Shown here one piece after another: positions 10,633 through 23,531 of a stretch of 64,000 nt of DNA; positions within the stretch are counted from its first letter, which is position 1, and each line of letters starts with the position of its first letter. The stretch is from NCBI GenBank assembly GCA_013368315.1, contig JAACJM010000003.1:930001-994000 (forward strand). The letters run 5' to 3'. This DNA is from Tetrapyrgos nigripes (Eukaryota; Basidiomycota; Agaricomycetes; Agaricales; Campanellaceae). The notes under the pieces were generated by a model. The model did no database searches, was not told the DNA's origin, and saw only the letters and a list, made by a program, of their open reading frames with translations. A program made the translations under genes and the position numbers.

Positions 10633-12750
10633 ATGTTCGGATCAATGGGAACTCAATTTGGAATTCTTAACTCTTCCCCCGACTCTGCAAACATCCGGCG
10701 CAGTTGCACAAGCCTATGCTGCTCTTTACTTCCGCTTATCATGAGTGCTGAAGACGACGCATCTGTGAACATTCTGAAATCCGACAAGACTCGCCAATTA
10801 CACTACCAGCGCCATCTCAATCAGCTCTTTGGGTGCGTCTCACCGACTTTCTGTCGTCTAATTCTCCTAAAAACCCTTGTAGAATCGGACTCTATGTCAT
10901 CTTTTTCTCCTTCATCCTCATAAGAGCCCTCCTAGTACGGTCACGCTTCCAAAGCAAGATCTCCCAACTATACTTATGTGTTGAGAGACGACTGAAGCCG
11001 CAAAGTTACCCAAGGAGCCATAAATCGGCCTACAAAGTCTTTGGACGATTTGACATCACTATTCCCACTTTCCCGCAAACCTTGGCCATAGGTTCCTTCA
11101 CACTCCTTGTCCTGTTATGCGCTGCTTTTGGCTACACATTACGCGATGAGAGTGAAGGATACCAACCCACGCTTGACCAATACGTGCGGTATATCGCAAC
11201 ACGCTTTGGGGTTCTGGCATTCTCTATGCTGCCATTGCTCATGCTTACAGCAGCACGAATGAACGTGTTTGTGAACTTGACTCGCTGGGACCCCGATTCG
11301 TGGAATATTTTCCACCGTTGGATAGGAAGGTTAATGTTGATCTGTGCTGTGGTCCATCTCACGTTGTATACTGCCTACCATCTAATGCTAGGTGACTACC
11401 CAAAGCATTCTTACCTGTTCTTGCCATACTAAAGAACCACTTATAGATCAACTCTGGTCCAAGCTCATCAAATTCTATTTCATCTGTGGAATCATTGCAG
11501 CCTGCATCCTATCCCTTATGACCGTCGTATCCATCAAATATTTCCGTCGACTCTCATACGAAATCTTTTTATTCGGCCACATCCTGGGTTCAATCACACT
11601 GATACTGGCTCTATTTAGCCACAGCATGTGGAAGCGGGCTGTCGAATGGTTATATCTCACTCTCATCTGTTGGGGCGTAGATCGACTGTTCAGAGTTTAT
11701 ATGACATCTGGTTTCTCCCCCCGACCAGGCCGAGTCTTACACTTTGGCACTCTCATGAGAATAGACGTCATGGTTCCTGAAAACATCTCCGTCCGTCCAG
11801 GGCAGTTTGCGCACCTCCGCTTTCCCGAAGTTCGCTATTTGGAGAACCACCATTCTCTATCGCCGCTGTCACCCCTGCCCACACAAAAAGAGGATCAATG
11901 GACATCAGTGCCTCTTCTTTATCAGAAGTAGAGTGGGCACCGTTTATTGACCGATCAGACGGAGATATAGGAGAAGACGGAAAGAAGACGACACAGACAC
12001 AAACCCTCACATTTCTCGTCCGTCCTTTCGATGGTTTAACCCAAAAATTGTCTCGGCACGTCTTGTCGGCAGCATCTGCGATCGCAACTCTGGAACGTCC
12101 TATACCTCTAAAGGTCTATTTTGAGGGACCTTATGGGAACCAGCACGACCTGTCGCGTTACGACTCTCTCCTATTCCTAGCTGGTGGCGCAGGAATCACT
12201 TTTACTCTACCCTACCTCCTTCATTGGAACGATACATACGCCACCAAACTCTCTTCTTCCTCATCACAACGGATTCATTTCGTATGGGTAACTAGGGCCC
12301 TGCACGAAATTGAAAGCATCGTGAGCTTTTTGGATAGAATAGATGGCGAACTGAGGGACCATGTGGAGATTTTCTATACCGGACGGATTACCTCTGTTGC
12401 GTATCTCTTGAACAACATGTTAACTCATTCGCATAGGTATTGGGTAGAACAAGTCAAGGTTGGCCGTCCTGAGATCGGGAGTCTACTTGCGAATGCTTTG
12501 GCAGTACAGCCCGAAGGAGACGTGGAAGATGATGGAGATCTGGATTCTGAACCCTTTTCGGTAGCTTTCCTGGGTGAGTCTTGAATGGTAATCAGGCCGA
12601 CTAACCGACTCATTGTGTTTCTGGTGTATTTTTGCATTTTTAGCGTGTGGAACTGGTGGTATGCTAGACCAGTGTAGACAAGAAGTAGAAGTTTGTCGTG
12701 CATTAACGATGCACGACATCACTTTCATAGACGAAGCTTTTACACGATGA
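10633..12750 (+). CDS. Ferric reductase-type transmembrane oxidoreductase (FRE family), with a frame break
   Basis: Exons read as 10633-10832, 10883-11391, 11447-12573 and 12644-12750. Family: FAD/NADPH-dependent heme b reductases that move electrons across the plasma membrane to Fe(III) or Cu(II). Visible parts are an N-terminal membrane segment, then the ferric-reductase domain with candidate heme histidines in NIFHRWIGR, AVVHLTLY, FLFGHI and LFSH. Next come the FAD domain (PGQFAHLRFPEVRYLENH), the NADPH loop (LAGGAGITFTLPYLL) and the terminal CGTGGM motif. At about 11850 the frame jumps: the expected HPF(S/T) FAD motif is read as H-HS, and the correct continuation lies one base out of frame, as if one C were missing. 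No splice pair explains it. The start is uncertain (10633 or 10741). No neighbouring multicopper oxidase or permease is present. Confidence 0.75.
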
Positions 12751-13217
12751 TCGTGGTGCTATCAATTGCAAATTATCCTTGTGCTATCAGTTCAACGAAG
12801 TCTGCCAGGTTCTATAACTATTTGGGGTGAAGATCTGCGTTTGAATGACGATGAGAACTCAGTACTCAGCGCTCAGCACCCTCAATCGTTGGTTCAGGAG
12901 AAGTATAGCCTCAAAGTCAAACGGTACTATTACCGGCATGGGAAGGCGACTCGGACCATCTTTGATTTTGTCTTCCAACTATTCATACACCGTAAGTATA
13001 AGGAACAGGTAAACAATGCTACAGAGATAAGACTAAAAGTAAGTAGAAAGCGAGCATGTAAATAAGGAGACGACAATAACAGTGAGAAAGTTAAGAAGGC
13101 AAGATGTGTAAACCAGCATATGGTATACGAGTAGACTGAACGCCGATCAAGGATAGCAAGATAATGCGTACAACTCTGTTACAAGACACATGTAAACGGT
13201 GGGAGAGGAAAGACAAG
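12751..13217. other. Intergenic region between convergent genes
   Basis: This is the 3' flank of the reductase gene on the plus strand and of the zinc-cluster gene on the minus strand. It holds no supported gene. Confidence 0.5.
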
Positions 13218-16200
13218 TTAGTTTTCGAGGCTCGTCTCCTTGCCCTGGTGTTGATCAAATACAGCAGACAGATTGATCTGCGCCAGTTCGTTCGGCATCA
13301 GTGCTGCACCTTTCATGGGAGTGTTTTGACCCGAATGAAGAGGTGTAGCACCAAACCTGGGAGTTATGAGCCCACTCCCGCCAGCACCAAAGACGAAACC
13401 ACCGCTGAGACCATCCATCGAGTTAAAGCCTGTAAGAAGGCGAGGATAAGCACGAGGTTCACTCAAGTCATTGAAATATAAAGAAAAAAAGAGGAAAAGA
13501 ACACCGACCTGGTACAAGCACACTATCCCAGAAGTCACTACTCAAAATACTATCCATCGGCAAGCCCGATGAATTATCCTCCACAGGGTTAGGACCCATC
13601 GTAGGTGGGAACGTCGACATATCCACCACAGGACCCATCTCACCCTCAAACGAAAACTCCGCCGGGAACATCCCTCCTGACTCTTTGATTTCGCTCCCGA
13701 AATGCCCTTGAGCATGAGCACCAGCCCCACTAATGAACACAGTATCATCCGCAGTAATGTTCCCTGACCCTTGTGCATGCCCATGTCCGTCGATACCGGT
13801 ACCAGTAGAAGCACCAGCCTCCGCGGACGACGACGAAGGCTCAGTCTTTGCAGATATCAAAGCCTTGAGGAACGCAGCGTATAGAGCGGGTGTATGTGTG
13901 GGATTAACAGAGATGGATTCAAGGACATCAGCGACGTCATTGACGAGGCTAATCGTTTGATGTTCGTTCTCGAGGTAGACCGTGAATTCGGGTCGTAATA
14001 GCTGGGAACGAGGTTATTGTTAGCACCATACACCACTTCCTGTATACTGTATGTGACAGATACGAAACTAAGTAGACTCACCTTGAGAAGAGTCAAGACA
14101 GCATACGACATTTGCACAAAGTGCGAGTCGGGAGAATACTTGAGATACCCACTCGGACCCATGTAGTCTCTCACAAGCATCGCACACTTGTAAGCACACG
14201 TATGACAACGCGCAAAGAAATGACCAATGTCTACTCTTTGACGCTCCAGAGCGTTTTGGAGCCCAAAAGAGTTGATGACGAGGAGGACGTAGTTGGAGTA
14301 GAATTGGCCCATGACTTGTTTGTATTTTCGCATGGTGGGAGATTCATCTGCAATAAAGGTGAAAAAGTGAGTAAGATATGGAGGGATTAGGATTAGAAAA
14401 TGCTATCGAGTGGAGAAACTTACTGGGATACTCATTATTCTCCGAATAAGCCAGGGCAGCCATAATTTCAGCTTCAAAGGTCCTAATGATCAACAGGTAA
14501 TCGCACGACGTCTGCAACCCTGAAGGACTGTCCGTCTTGGAATAGATAAAATCAAGGGTCCTAGATAGTTGCCGTTGTAGGTTCTGGGTAAAAATGCCGG
14601 TAGTCAGACCAACCCTGTACACAGGCACTCAGGGTAAAGAAAGACATACCACGTATGAAGCGATATACCTGTCCGAAGGGATGGCAAGGGATTTCTTGCA
14701 CCAAGTGTGGGCATCACGAATGATGGCGCTGAGTGGTACCAAAAATGTCAGTCTTAGCACATCGAAACCAAAACCAAAACGAAACATACTCTTCCTTAAC
14801 CGTATAAGGCTTGCCCAATTGTGCGCTGTGACTTCGGTCAAGACAGAAACACAACATCCAGGTCCGTTCCCGATTATGCACCTCGATATCACGAGCGCGT
14901 CCTTCTTGGGTGTGACTGCTTGTTACAGCCGTTTTGCGGTGTAAATTGAGATCGGTGGCCATGCTAGAAAAATGAGAATGGGCAAAGAAAGGTCATGAGC
15001 TCAGGAACCATTGACAAGAAAATGAATGACAAACCGGATAGCCATCCCGAGCAAAAGCCATGTCTTATCTTGCTCATACCTTTCTACTGCACCGCAACCC
15101 CATAGCGTGAGCAAGAGGTAAGCCTGCACAATTTCAACGGATTTGTATCCCGCCGCGGGAACACCAAAGGCAAGCTTCTTGGACAACTCTGCCAAACGAG
15201 AATGCAGTTCCGGTTTCTCGACGTAAAACTTGCTTGCAATGGCACAGACTATACGTACGGTGGAGCTTTGAGTGACCATTTTTAGCATAGTGGAAAGACA
15301 ACTTACTAGTCGTCAATAAGAATGGGGAGCGCGAGCAGACGAGCGACGGAGTGTGGAAAGTACGATCTAGTAGATTTGAATGGATCTGATCAAAAGATGA
15401 GCTTCTTTAAACTAGTGAACTGCATCCAAGACACGGAACGTACGTTCATGTGGTCGAAGTAACTTGAAACAAAAATAGTGTGAGGACACCAGCACGAGGG
15501 ACCGCAGAGAATTGTGCTCCACTCACATATTGAATAAAGCCACAACATCGCTGGTACTGACAAAGCTTAACATTTCTGGTTGAACCTGGCGCTCAATATA
15601 AAGTCGTCGTAGCGGGAGTATTGTCATGGGTCCTGTCAGAATACCGGTGAATTAGGAGTAAAAGACTATCACAGACAATCACAGACCTGGCTTGAAGTAG
15701 TTGTCACTAGCCACGCCTATTTTATTACCAGCTGGGTTAATGTGTGTCATGGCACTTGGATTGTTCCCTTGAGCCCGGCGGTTTGCGAGACTAGCCTCTG
15801 CGAGAAGACCAAGGGGATTGAGGGAATTGTCTGGCAGAGAGTGAAGTTTTGGTGAACCACCGTGATACAATTCACCACTAGGAGGAGGCGTGGGACTTCG
15901 AGCAAGCAAGGCTTGCGTTGTTGAAGATTGTGCGGTCCCATTAGGAGAAGGAGAACGCGAAATCATCCCGGATGCAATGCTGGGATTCCCAATAGAACGT
16001 AGCACAGTATCTAGGGTTCTCTCCATCTTTCGCAAAGACCTTGTCAAGAGTTCGTGCTTCCTATGACACAAAGGAACCTTAGATTGAGAATGTGAATGGA
16101 GAAGCAGGTGGACCTACTTTGAAGAGCGTTTCCCTCGATTGGATTCCTCGAATATACATTCATGATTTCCAGTCTGGCAGCGTTTACAGGGAGGACCCTG

Positions 16201-16778
16201 TTCGGCACCAATACACTTCATCTTTAGACGACGACAGACAGTACATGCCCTATGATGGAATGAGTGAATGGAAAGAACATAAGAGGGAATACAAACCTTG
16301 AACCTCGGGTTGGCTTCGGTTTTTCTTCCTTTTCGGCGGTCGGACTGCGTGGATCGTCGTCCTTGCGACTTCTCTTCCTTGCGTCATTGCTTGAGCTGGA
16401 GATGGCCGAGGCAGGACGTTTGCCATTGCCGTTAGGTGAGGGATAGACAAAGTCCGCCGGGGGAGTTGAGATGGTGTCGGAGGCCTGAGACGAAGGCGAG
16501 GAGTAGCTGGGAGGCATAGAAAGCGGCGGCGGCATGTGAGAACTCTGCGCGTAAGACTGGTAGTACGGCGGGTATTGCATTGCTAAAGCCGGATCGATGG
16601 GTATGGATGGCGAAGGCGGGGGCATGGAGCCCGACTGGTCCTGTGGCGACATGTAGTCTTGAGGGAAGTAGTCGTTCGGAGAGATGGGAGAGTGTAGTTC
16701 TAGGTAATGAGGGGAGTATTGATGAGTTGTCGGAGAAGCATGGTAGTAGGAAGAGTAGGAGTAAGTGGCGACAGGCAT
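13218..16778 (-). CDS. Zn2Cys6 fungal-specific transcription factor, many exons
   Basis: The first exon (16778-16297) encodes a Tyr/Pro/Ser-rich N-terminus ending in KPKPTRGS. The second (16249-16118) completes the binuclear zinc cluster: ACTVCRRLKMKC, then PPCKRC and a final Cys, spaced CX2CX6CX8CX2CX6C. The third (16060 to about 15686) carries a coiled linker (LTRSLRKMERTLDTVL). Further short exons give a fungal_trans-type domain (IVCAIASKFYVEKPELHSRL, IVQAYLLLTLWG, ERTWMLCFCLDRSHSAQLGKP). Later exons run through NYVLLVINSFGLQNALERQR to an acidic Gly/Ser-rich tail and end at 13218. The protein is therefore a nuclear DNA-binding regulator; its targets are unknown. Roughly ten introns of 45-80 bp are present, and middle exon borders are less certain than the ends. 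Nothing in the neighbourhood points to a pathway cluster. Confidence 0.8.
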
Positions 16779-19700
16779 TGAGATAGGACGGATACATACT
16801 ATGTTTACTTTATAGATATGGTCAAAGGACGAGTGTGAATGCGTGGCGGTTGACTGGAGATTACGAAGAATACCCCGGACTCAAATCCTCGTCTTTCCGT
16901 GAGAGTCATTCCTCCCGCTTAGTCACCTCCCTTAGGATCAACCTCAGGTACCATTTCTGAGTTCTCTCGCACACATTCCTTCTGTAGATCCCTCGAGGTC
17001 TTCTTGGTATCGAATGACAATCCGTTCCGGCTCAGTGGTTCTGGTGCGCTATGCCACTCTTTGGATACTCAAGTCCTCTTTCTGGTATCTGAGTTGCAGT
17101 CTGGATCTGTCTGCGCAATTGTAGTCGTCTTTCGAGTGGCTCCCAGACTAGCTCTGCCCCCATTCTCCTTTTTCATACTCCTTCAAAATACAACGCCATC
17201 TGTCTATTTTCTAGCTCCCCTGTTGTCTTTCGCACTCTGTTTTGGATAGCCGGTTCCCAAAAAGTTCCAATCTACTGGTATCACTCACGTATTCTCCATG
17301 GTCCTCAATCTCAATCGTATCATCCCGGCCTCAGTTATTCACTCATTCAAATCTGTACCATCTCAAAATTTTCTTGACATGTCCATCTCTTCCCATCTTC
17401 ATGCATCTGCCAGTGGCGCTACTAGTAGCTTCTTTCGATCATTAATGGCATTTTCCATTGTTCATGATTTCACTTTCACGCCCTCTATTTTTGAGTAACT
17501 CGAAAAAGTAATCTTTATTCTGTCCAGTAGTGCTGAGTGAAAACCTCTGCTTCCGCGTGCGTTGACTCGGACTCACCAACAAGTCGTTACCATTTCCCTC
17601 AATGTCCTTACACTACAGCTACAACAATACCCCCAGGTCATTTCGGACGCCACAGTTGTGTCACCAGCTTCAACCCGCAGTGATCATGATACTCAGGAAC
17701 TCCTCCTCGTTGAAAACAGCAACATCGTCACACTATCACGTACGCTACTTACATCAGGCGCTACTTGTATATAAACAGGCTCCGAGTCTTACCACCCGAA
17801 GTCCGAATGCTCAGTTCGAAGTTCCTTCAATGCTGGGCTTCTCTTTAACTTTAGCCGTTCCGGAAATAATCCTCGGCTCTCGATCCTCAAATTTTCAAGC
17901 CAATAGCTATAAACCTTACACTTCAAGTCCGCAAAGCCGAAGGAGTAAATGGCACATTATTCTCAAGTGCCGTTGCCACTGTCGCTCAGTCTGGTCCTAG
18001 CCTACTAGCCTGGCTAGTAACTTCCAGTATAACCACTTCCAGTAAAAGTCAAATTGCTATAAGCTGTCCTGAACTTCAGATTAGCTTTCCCTCGGGTTTC
18101 CCTGAATCTCGTCACAATCACCTTCACACAAACTCTGCGCTCCCGCACTGCTCAGGGTCGTCTTCATCTCTACTCGGGGATCAAGAGAAGTAATCTCTTC
18201 GTTGAAAAGTACCATTCATGATATTGAGTCCATGCTGTTATCTAGGCCCCTACCTAGTCTCTCCTAGACAGCCCGTAACAGCGATCACAGAAGTGATCCG
18301 TTAGCCCCTACCACTGATGATTGATCTGTCCGGACACCGCTTATGTCTATCTGTACCCAGCGAGATAAACGGTTAACCCCCATGTTAATACCCGACGTCT
18401 GTCTAAAAGGCAACACATCTTCTGTTTATGCTCACGTCAGCGAATCCACAGATGGATCACGCATGCAGTAGTAACAAATTCAAAACCCATTCGCTCCAAT
18501 TCTTTGTAGCAGTCCTCCACCTTAATCCTTACCATGATAGGTTCTTTTCATAGATAAACGTCATTTTTGTTTCGAAAAGACATACGCAAGCATACTAAGT
18601 ATGTTCTGCACCAGGGGCACCCCCAATGACGTTAACTTCAGCTCCAAATCCGACTCGACGCGTCAACTTCTTGAAGCTTAAAAGTGCTCTAGAGTTGCCT
18701 GTAATCAAGACTTCCCATCACGAAGATGGCATGGCAATCGACGAGTCTCGGAAGCGCAATTCTTGTCGCAAAAGGTTTTCGGAGCCACAAATTAAATTCC
18801 ACGAAGTACGCAGTCTACATCCCTCAACTTTTGTCAAGACATCTAAACGGCCGGGTCGCCACGCCGTGTCACTGGTACTCAACCAGCCAATCAGATCCTC
18901 GGCATTATCCTACATCCTCCTTCTGGCTTTGGGAACCCAATTCTCACATTTAGCGCAAAAGAAGCAGGCTCTATCTTTACGGTGACAGTGATGCCGAGTC
19001 GATGGCGCGAGTCTACTTCACCACCACCAGATATATCATACCAGATCTTGATCATGCTTAACCATACCATTTCGTTTTTGTGTATTCGACACTCAGCTCT
19101 TTTCACATCTCGTATCCTATTGGTATTCTTAGATATCTACAATAAGTCGAAGACTCTATTCTATGAACCATGCATACAGTGGTGGTGGGTTCGGGTTCGG
19201 GCCTGATGGTGAACAGATGTGCATCGAAGCTGTAGACTGTTGCTCATGGGGCCGACTCAGACGATCGGTCGGTGAAAAGAATGAGATTCAAACAAGCTCG
19301 GATGTTTTGAGGTGTGTGTATGTATTCAAGCAGTGGAGGGAGGCCGAATGCCACATGCTGAACATGGGATTGTGTTCTCACTCAGACTCACTGTATTTTT
19401 GGTAGGTATAAGTATACAACAATTCGCGAACTTCAGTGGAAGCTACTAGCCTTGCCTGGCGCTCGAGCTGCTTATTGCCACCTTTTGATGTATGACAGTG
19501 GAGAATCGAGGATTAGACTCGAGGGCGAGTGCGAAAAGTGAAATCAGACTAAACCACTTCAACTTGCCACGAGGCTTCGTAATTGGACAAAGTATAATTG
19601 TAAAAGTCCCGATTTAGACTTCTTGGACATGTTAAGAAGAGGTGTCGAGTTCTTCTTGTTCCGAGCTTGTTCCTGTACCGTATGGTCCTATCCAAATGAA

Positions 19701-21745
19701 AAGGTGTCTATCTGTTTTGTATTGTCGGAGTTTAGGCTCTTCATAGTGAAGTCAGTAGTACTTGAAGCCAAATATCGATGATGGACCGTAAGACTGGGTA
19801 TTGAGTACCCACTCCCTTCGATACATTGGCTTCTCGGTTCTAAACGATCCAACTCTGAGGTTTCCATCAAGCCAATCCATACTGGTACAGAGCCCACGTT
19901 CTCGTCGGTAGCTTGCCCGTTCCGCTGGTTCATGGAGCCATGTTGACAGGAGACTCTAGGTCTTGCGCGATATGGTGCACCTGAAGGTAGAGAAACTTCC
20001 CATTCGTCAAAATTAGACCGACTACAACTTACCTGTCATTCTCACTGTCTGCGCTGCCGTGCGGGTGGGTTGTCGTTCTAAATCCACGATAAGGTACAAA
20101 ATTTTACTTACCTCAGTAAAGCTCGAGGATGTAGTTCTCTCTTGGTGGGTGACGTTCTGGGAAGTGTTAGAAGGATTCAACATCTATCGTCTATCGTTAC
20201 CCTGGCGCGAACTTCAGTTCCCATACTGACCAAAAGTCATGTTTTGTTTCAACCAAATATCGACGAGATCGTCCCATCACTGGCACTGCTTGTTATCATC
20301 AACATGGACAAGTCTTCCAGTCTTCCCTCAACATGCTCTGATAGCTGAGCAATCCGCCTCTTTTACATTGATTTGACGCTATCAGTTGGCGTTCCATGCG
20401 GTTGTGAGACCGCCATCCTTCTCGGAACTTACGAACTGACTCGCCATATCTCTATCATCTTTACGAGGCTTCCCTCATTATCGTGTGTGGATTGTACTCT
20501 TTCTACCCGAGGACGAAAACATGAAAATGTGGTCTTCTTTTCCCCTCCTATCGTTCCCAAATATTTGATCCTGAAAACGCTTTTAGAACAGATTCAAGTT
20601 TGTCTTTTCTCAGACAAGATAATTAAAAACACAGTCCTACCTCGCCCAGCCTGGAACAATGGCAGGAGATAACTTGACGTTATTCTGGGATCTTCCTTGA
20701 CATTCTGGAATGATGATGAACAACGATCATCTCTCTCCATGTGCCTAATTCGAAATGTAAACTTACAACGATACGCAGCAGATACAAGAGAGTCACCTTG
20801 GAGCTAGAAGCCTTCATCTGTGTTCTGCCCTGGCGCCACGACAGTGGAGCGCAGGAACGGCCCTGAGACAAGCTTGAGTCTCAAGATCTCAAGTCTCACA
20901 CTGCGAAGAGAACTTGAGGAAAACTCACCGTAGGAACGCTATGCTGATGTCCAACGGGACGGGCAATTTACTATCATAGCTTACGTTCCAATGGCACTGT
21001 CCCAAAGTCAGTGATCCCTTCTGCATGGAGGCAAGTTTTCTCACTATGTAGTCAACTCAGTCTGCACACAAACAAGTTGCATTCTGACGCCACAGTGCCC
21101 TATAATCTGACAATAAGAAGTCGAGGAGATGAAATACAGGTTCTGCGAAAGAGACTCGAAAGCGTCAAATGAGCTAGGAACTTATCGGCCAAATATTTCC
21201 ACTCACTTCGTTTGAAGGTCGATCTCTACAGCTGGGGCGCATCACAGCGCCGTCGGCGCACAACCTAAAAACGGAAGTTCAGCGATGACATCTCTAGTTC
21301 GGTACCGTTTTCACGTGCAGCACCAAGATGATACGCTGATCTTCTCTTAAAGAAGGCATGCTACCGTAAGTAGCTTTGAGTTCCACAAATTGTGTTTGGT
21401 CTTTCATCCACCTATAGGACGACGACAAAAACAGATTACCCTCGGTGCCGCAAATCCAGTGAAGTAGGCTTGGATTGCAATGATCGAGCAATGATTTGTC
21501 GGCGGTATGGGGTTGGTGAGAGACTGGCTGTGATTGGTGCGCTACTAAAAATATGACAAGCGCGCCTTGTTGGCTGAGGTTGGAAGAGGAAGCCATGTGA
21601 CTTCGCCACGCCGTATGCTCCAAGTCGTCGATGCACTGTGGCCAGTAGACGTTTTCTTCGCGGAACATCCTTTGAAACTGAAGAGATTCTGGGACCAAGT
21701 CTGCCAGTGAAAAAGTGACTATGTGAGGAAAGTGGCATTGTTTAT
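16779..21745. other. Long gene-poor region (about 5 kb)
   Basis: This starts with the 5' flank of the zinc-cluster gene. Open frames up to 151 codons exist, but none shows a domain, codon consistency or convincing splice chain. No TIR, LTR or tandem repeat was noticed. It may hold old decayed sequence or non-coding transcripts; I see no support for a gene. Confidence 0.4.
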
Positions 21746-22656
21746 TCATGGACTAGGAGACTTTGGCGTTGGGGCGCTTCCCTTCTTGTCACTTTTCTTA
21801 CCACTCGACGAGTTTGAGTCTACGTATTCGAACTTCCGTGAGTCTATGGTGAATGTCACAGGTCCCTACGTCAGAAGTGAGCAATGTGTAGGAGACCAGA
21901 GGCAGAACACCAGCTTACTTCGTTAGTAAGGCTGACATTCATCACTGCCCCAAATCTACCATCTTTGCGCATGTACAGTTTAGCAGACAAGAAGAAGGCG
22001 TCGCAAACAGCCGGATTACCTTGGATCTTTTCTGGCTTATACGTGTTCTTGAGCTGCTCTAAGAAGTTGTGATAAAACTCCCGTGAAGATTCCGCGCCCT
22101 GCTCAGATTCTGGTTCATTCAGTCAACGCTATCAGTAGGATGAGAACTGACCATAGCCTTATGGAAGTCAGGTTTGTTCCCTTTTGTAGTGTTGCCATAC
22201 AAGGTGAATTGCGAGACGCATAGTATTTCGCCGTCGATGTCTTTTACGCTGGCTTTCCACATCTTGTCTGGCTCAGCGGGGTCGTTAAAGACGCGCAACG
22301 AAAGACTGTTTCCAGAAATTTCGAAAGAAGACAGTCGGAGGGAGAACCCATGGATCAGAGCAATTGACAAAAAATTTGGGGCAGTAAACCATTGAGTAAA
22401 CCTACATCTTGTTTATCAGGATCGAGGCATCTGCCATAGTATCATCTGTTTCGACATCAGTGTTCGAAGCAAGATACGTAAAGGGCCCGACGAGACCTGT
22501 GCTTATCCCCACCAACACCATTAGACCCTTGCTAATCTTCGAAGTGACCTCATTGTCAACTACGTTGATGTGTTAGTGAGAAAAAGGTTCCTGGGCGATG
22601 GACTGGACTTAACCAGTGACCGACGCAGAAGTTACTCGTTGAAGGACAGCTCGCAT
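21746..22656 (-). CDS. DTD1: D-aminoacyl-tRNA deacylase (DTD type), six exons, 197 aa
   Basis: Exons are 22656-22614, 22559-22406, 22305-22152, 22098-22020, 21962-21919 and 21865-21746; they sum to 594 bp and all phases agree. DTD hydrolyses D-amino acids (and glycine) mis-attached to tRNA, a cytosolic proofreading step. The N-terminus [13 protein letters not shown] is the classic family start. The catalytic-pocket motif SQFTL is present ([12 protein letters not shown]), followed by [11 protein letters not shown]. The second signature reads NVSLTNEGPVTF, equivalent to the NxGPVT motif. Size suits the family (about 150 residues plus a Lys/Ser tail, SGKKSDKKG). An insertion ([20 protein letters not shown]) sits between the first two strands; it is longer than in animals. 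The start is the only Met giving the conserved N-terminus. Confidence 0.92.
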
Positions 22657-23348
22657 TGAAGTCCTTAGAAGCCTTGTCAGGCTTCCCTCGAGACATAGAA
22701 AGACAGCAGAACGAGCTTACCAGCACCTAGATGGGTAGAAGTTTCCACGTGGTGGTCAAGTTCTGAATGGCTGTGCCGCTGAGTCAATCGGATTCGGAAG
22801 CAGTCCTGCTTAGCTTGGGAGACGTCTATCTCGAACCATATTATTCTCAAAGATGAGGTATGTCCGGAATGGCTTTCCATCTTGATTCAGCGAACTGAAC
22901 ATCTTTCCAGGCTTGTTAGGAAAAAAAACTTGATGGAATGTACGAATAATCACTGGAGTTGCATTGCAGTTCTTCGTCTGGAGGGTTCTTTGCTTATGCG
23001 TGACTACATTGCCGCACTCGATTCAGCGAGGCTACTTCATAGGTACGGAAAGAAAGTCTTACTCACCCCTGAGTTTGTAGTGTTGACACGGTTTTTGACC
23101 GCAGGGACAGAAGTACACACTAAGGTTTACAGATTCCCTGGTCAATTTCAACTCTTCATCTCCCAAGTCCCTGCCCCAACTCTTGCACCTCAAATTTCTT
23201 CAAATTTATTCTGACAACGAATGCACCATCTATGGTCGTGTGTTAGGCTGGGAATGTGTGCTGTTCAGCGAATAGGCGCGGTAGCTGTCGACAATTTGAT
23301 ATTGTGTGCGCAAGGCTTCTTTCTTCGTCTTCTCCTGTCCCTAACTCA

Positions 23349-23531
23349 TCAGTAAACCCTCTTAAGACCGCCAGAAGCAAGATCACGGTCCGAGTAATTC
23401 CTTCCGCGACAGACTGGACAAGTCTTACCAAGAGTCCTATGCTCTGCTAGACATCGACATAGATGCTGGTTACATGAGTCGCGAACGCCTGAGTGAGCGT
23501 CCTCAAAATCTCTTAATCCACTACTGAGCAA
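23349..23531 (-). pseudogene. Possible relic of a RING-type zinc finger
   Basis: A 60-codon frame contains CNQHLCRCLAEHR and then GKTCPVCRGR. This resembles the second half of a RING domain (Cys/His ligands, then CPxCR), but the spacing of the first ligands does not match the RING consensus. No upstream CxxC exon was found in any frame. It could be chance or the remains of a broken E3-ligase gene. Confidence 0.2.

Noticed and set aside
18626..18985. 119-codon plus-strand frame in the gene-poor region
   Set aside because: No recognisable domain, no splice partners, no similarity to anything else in the window.
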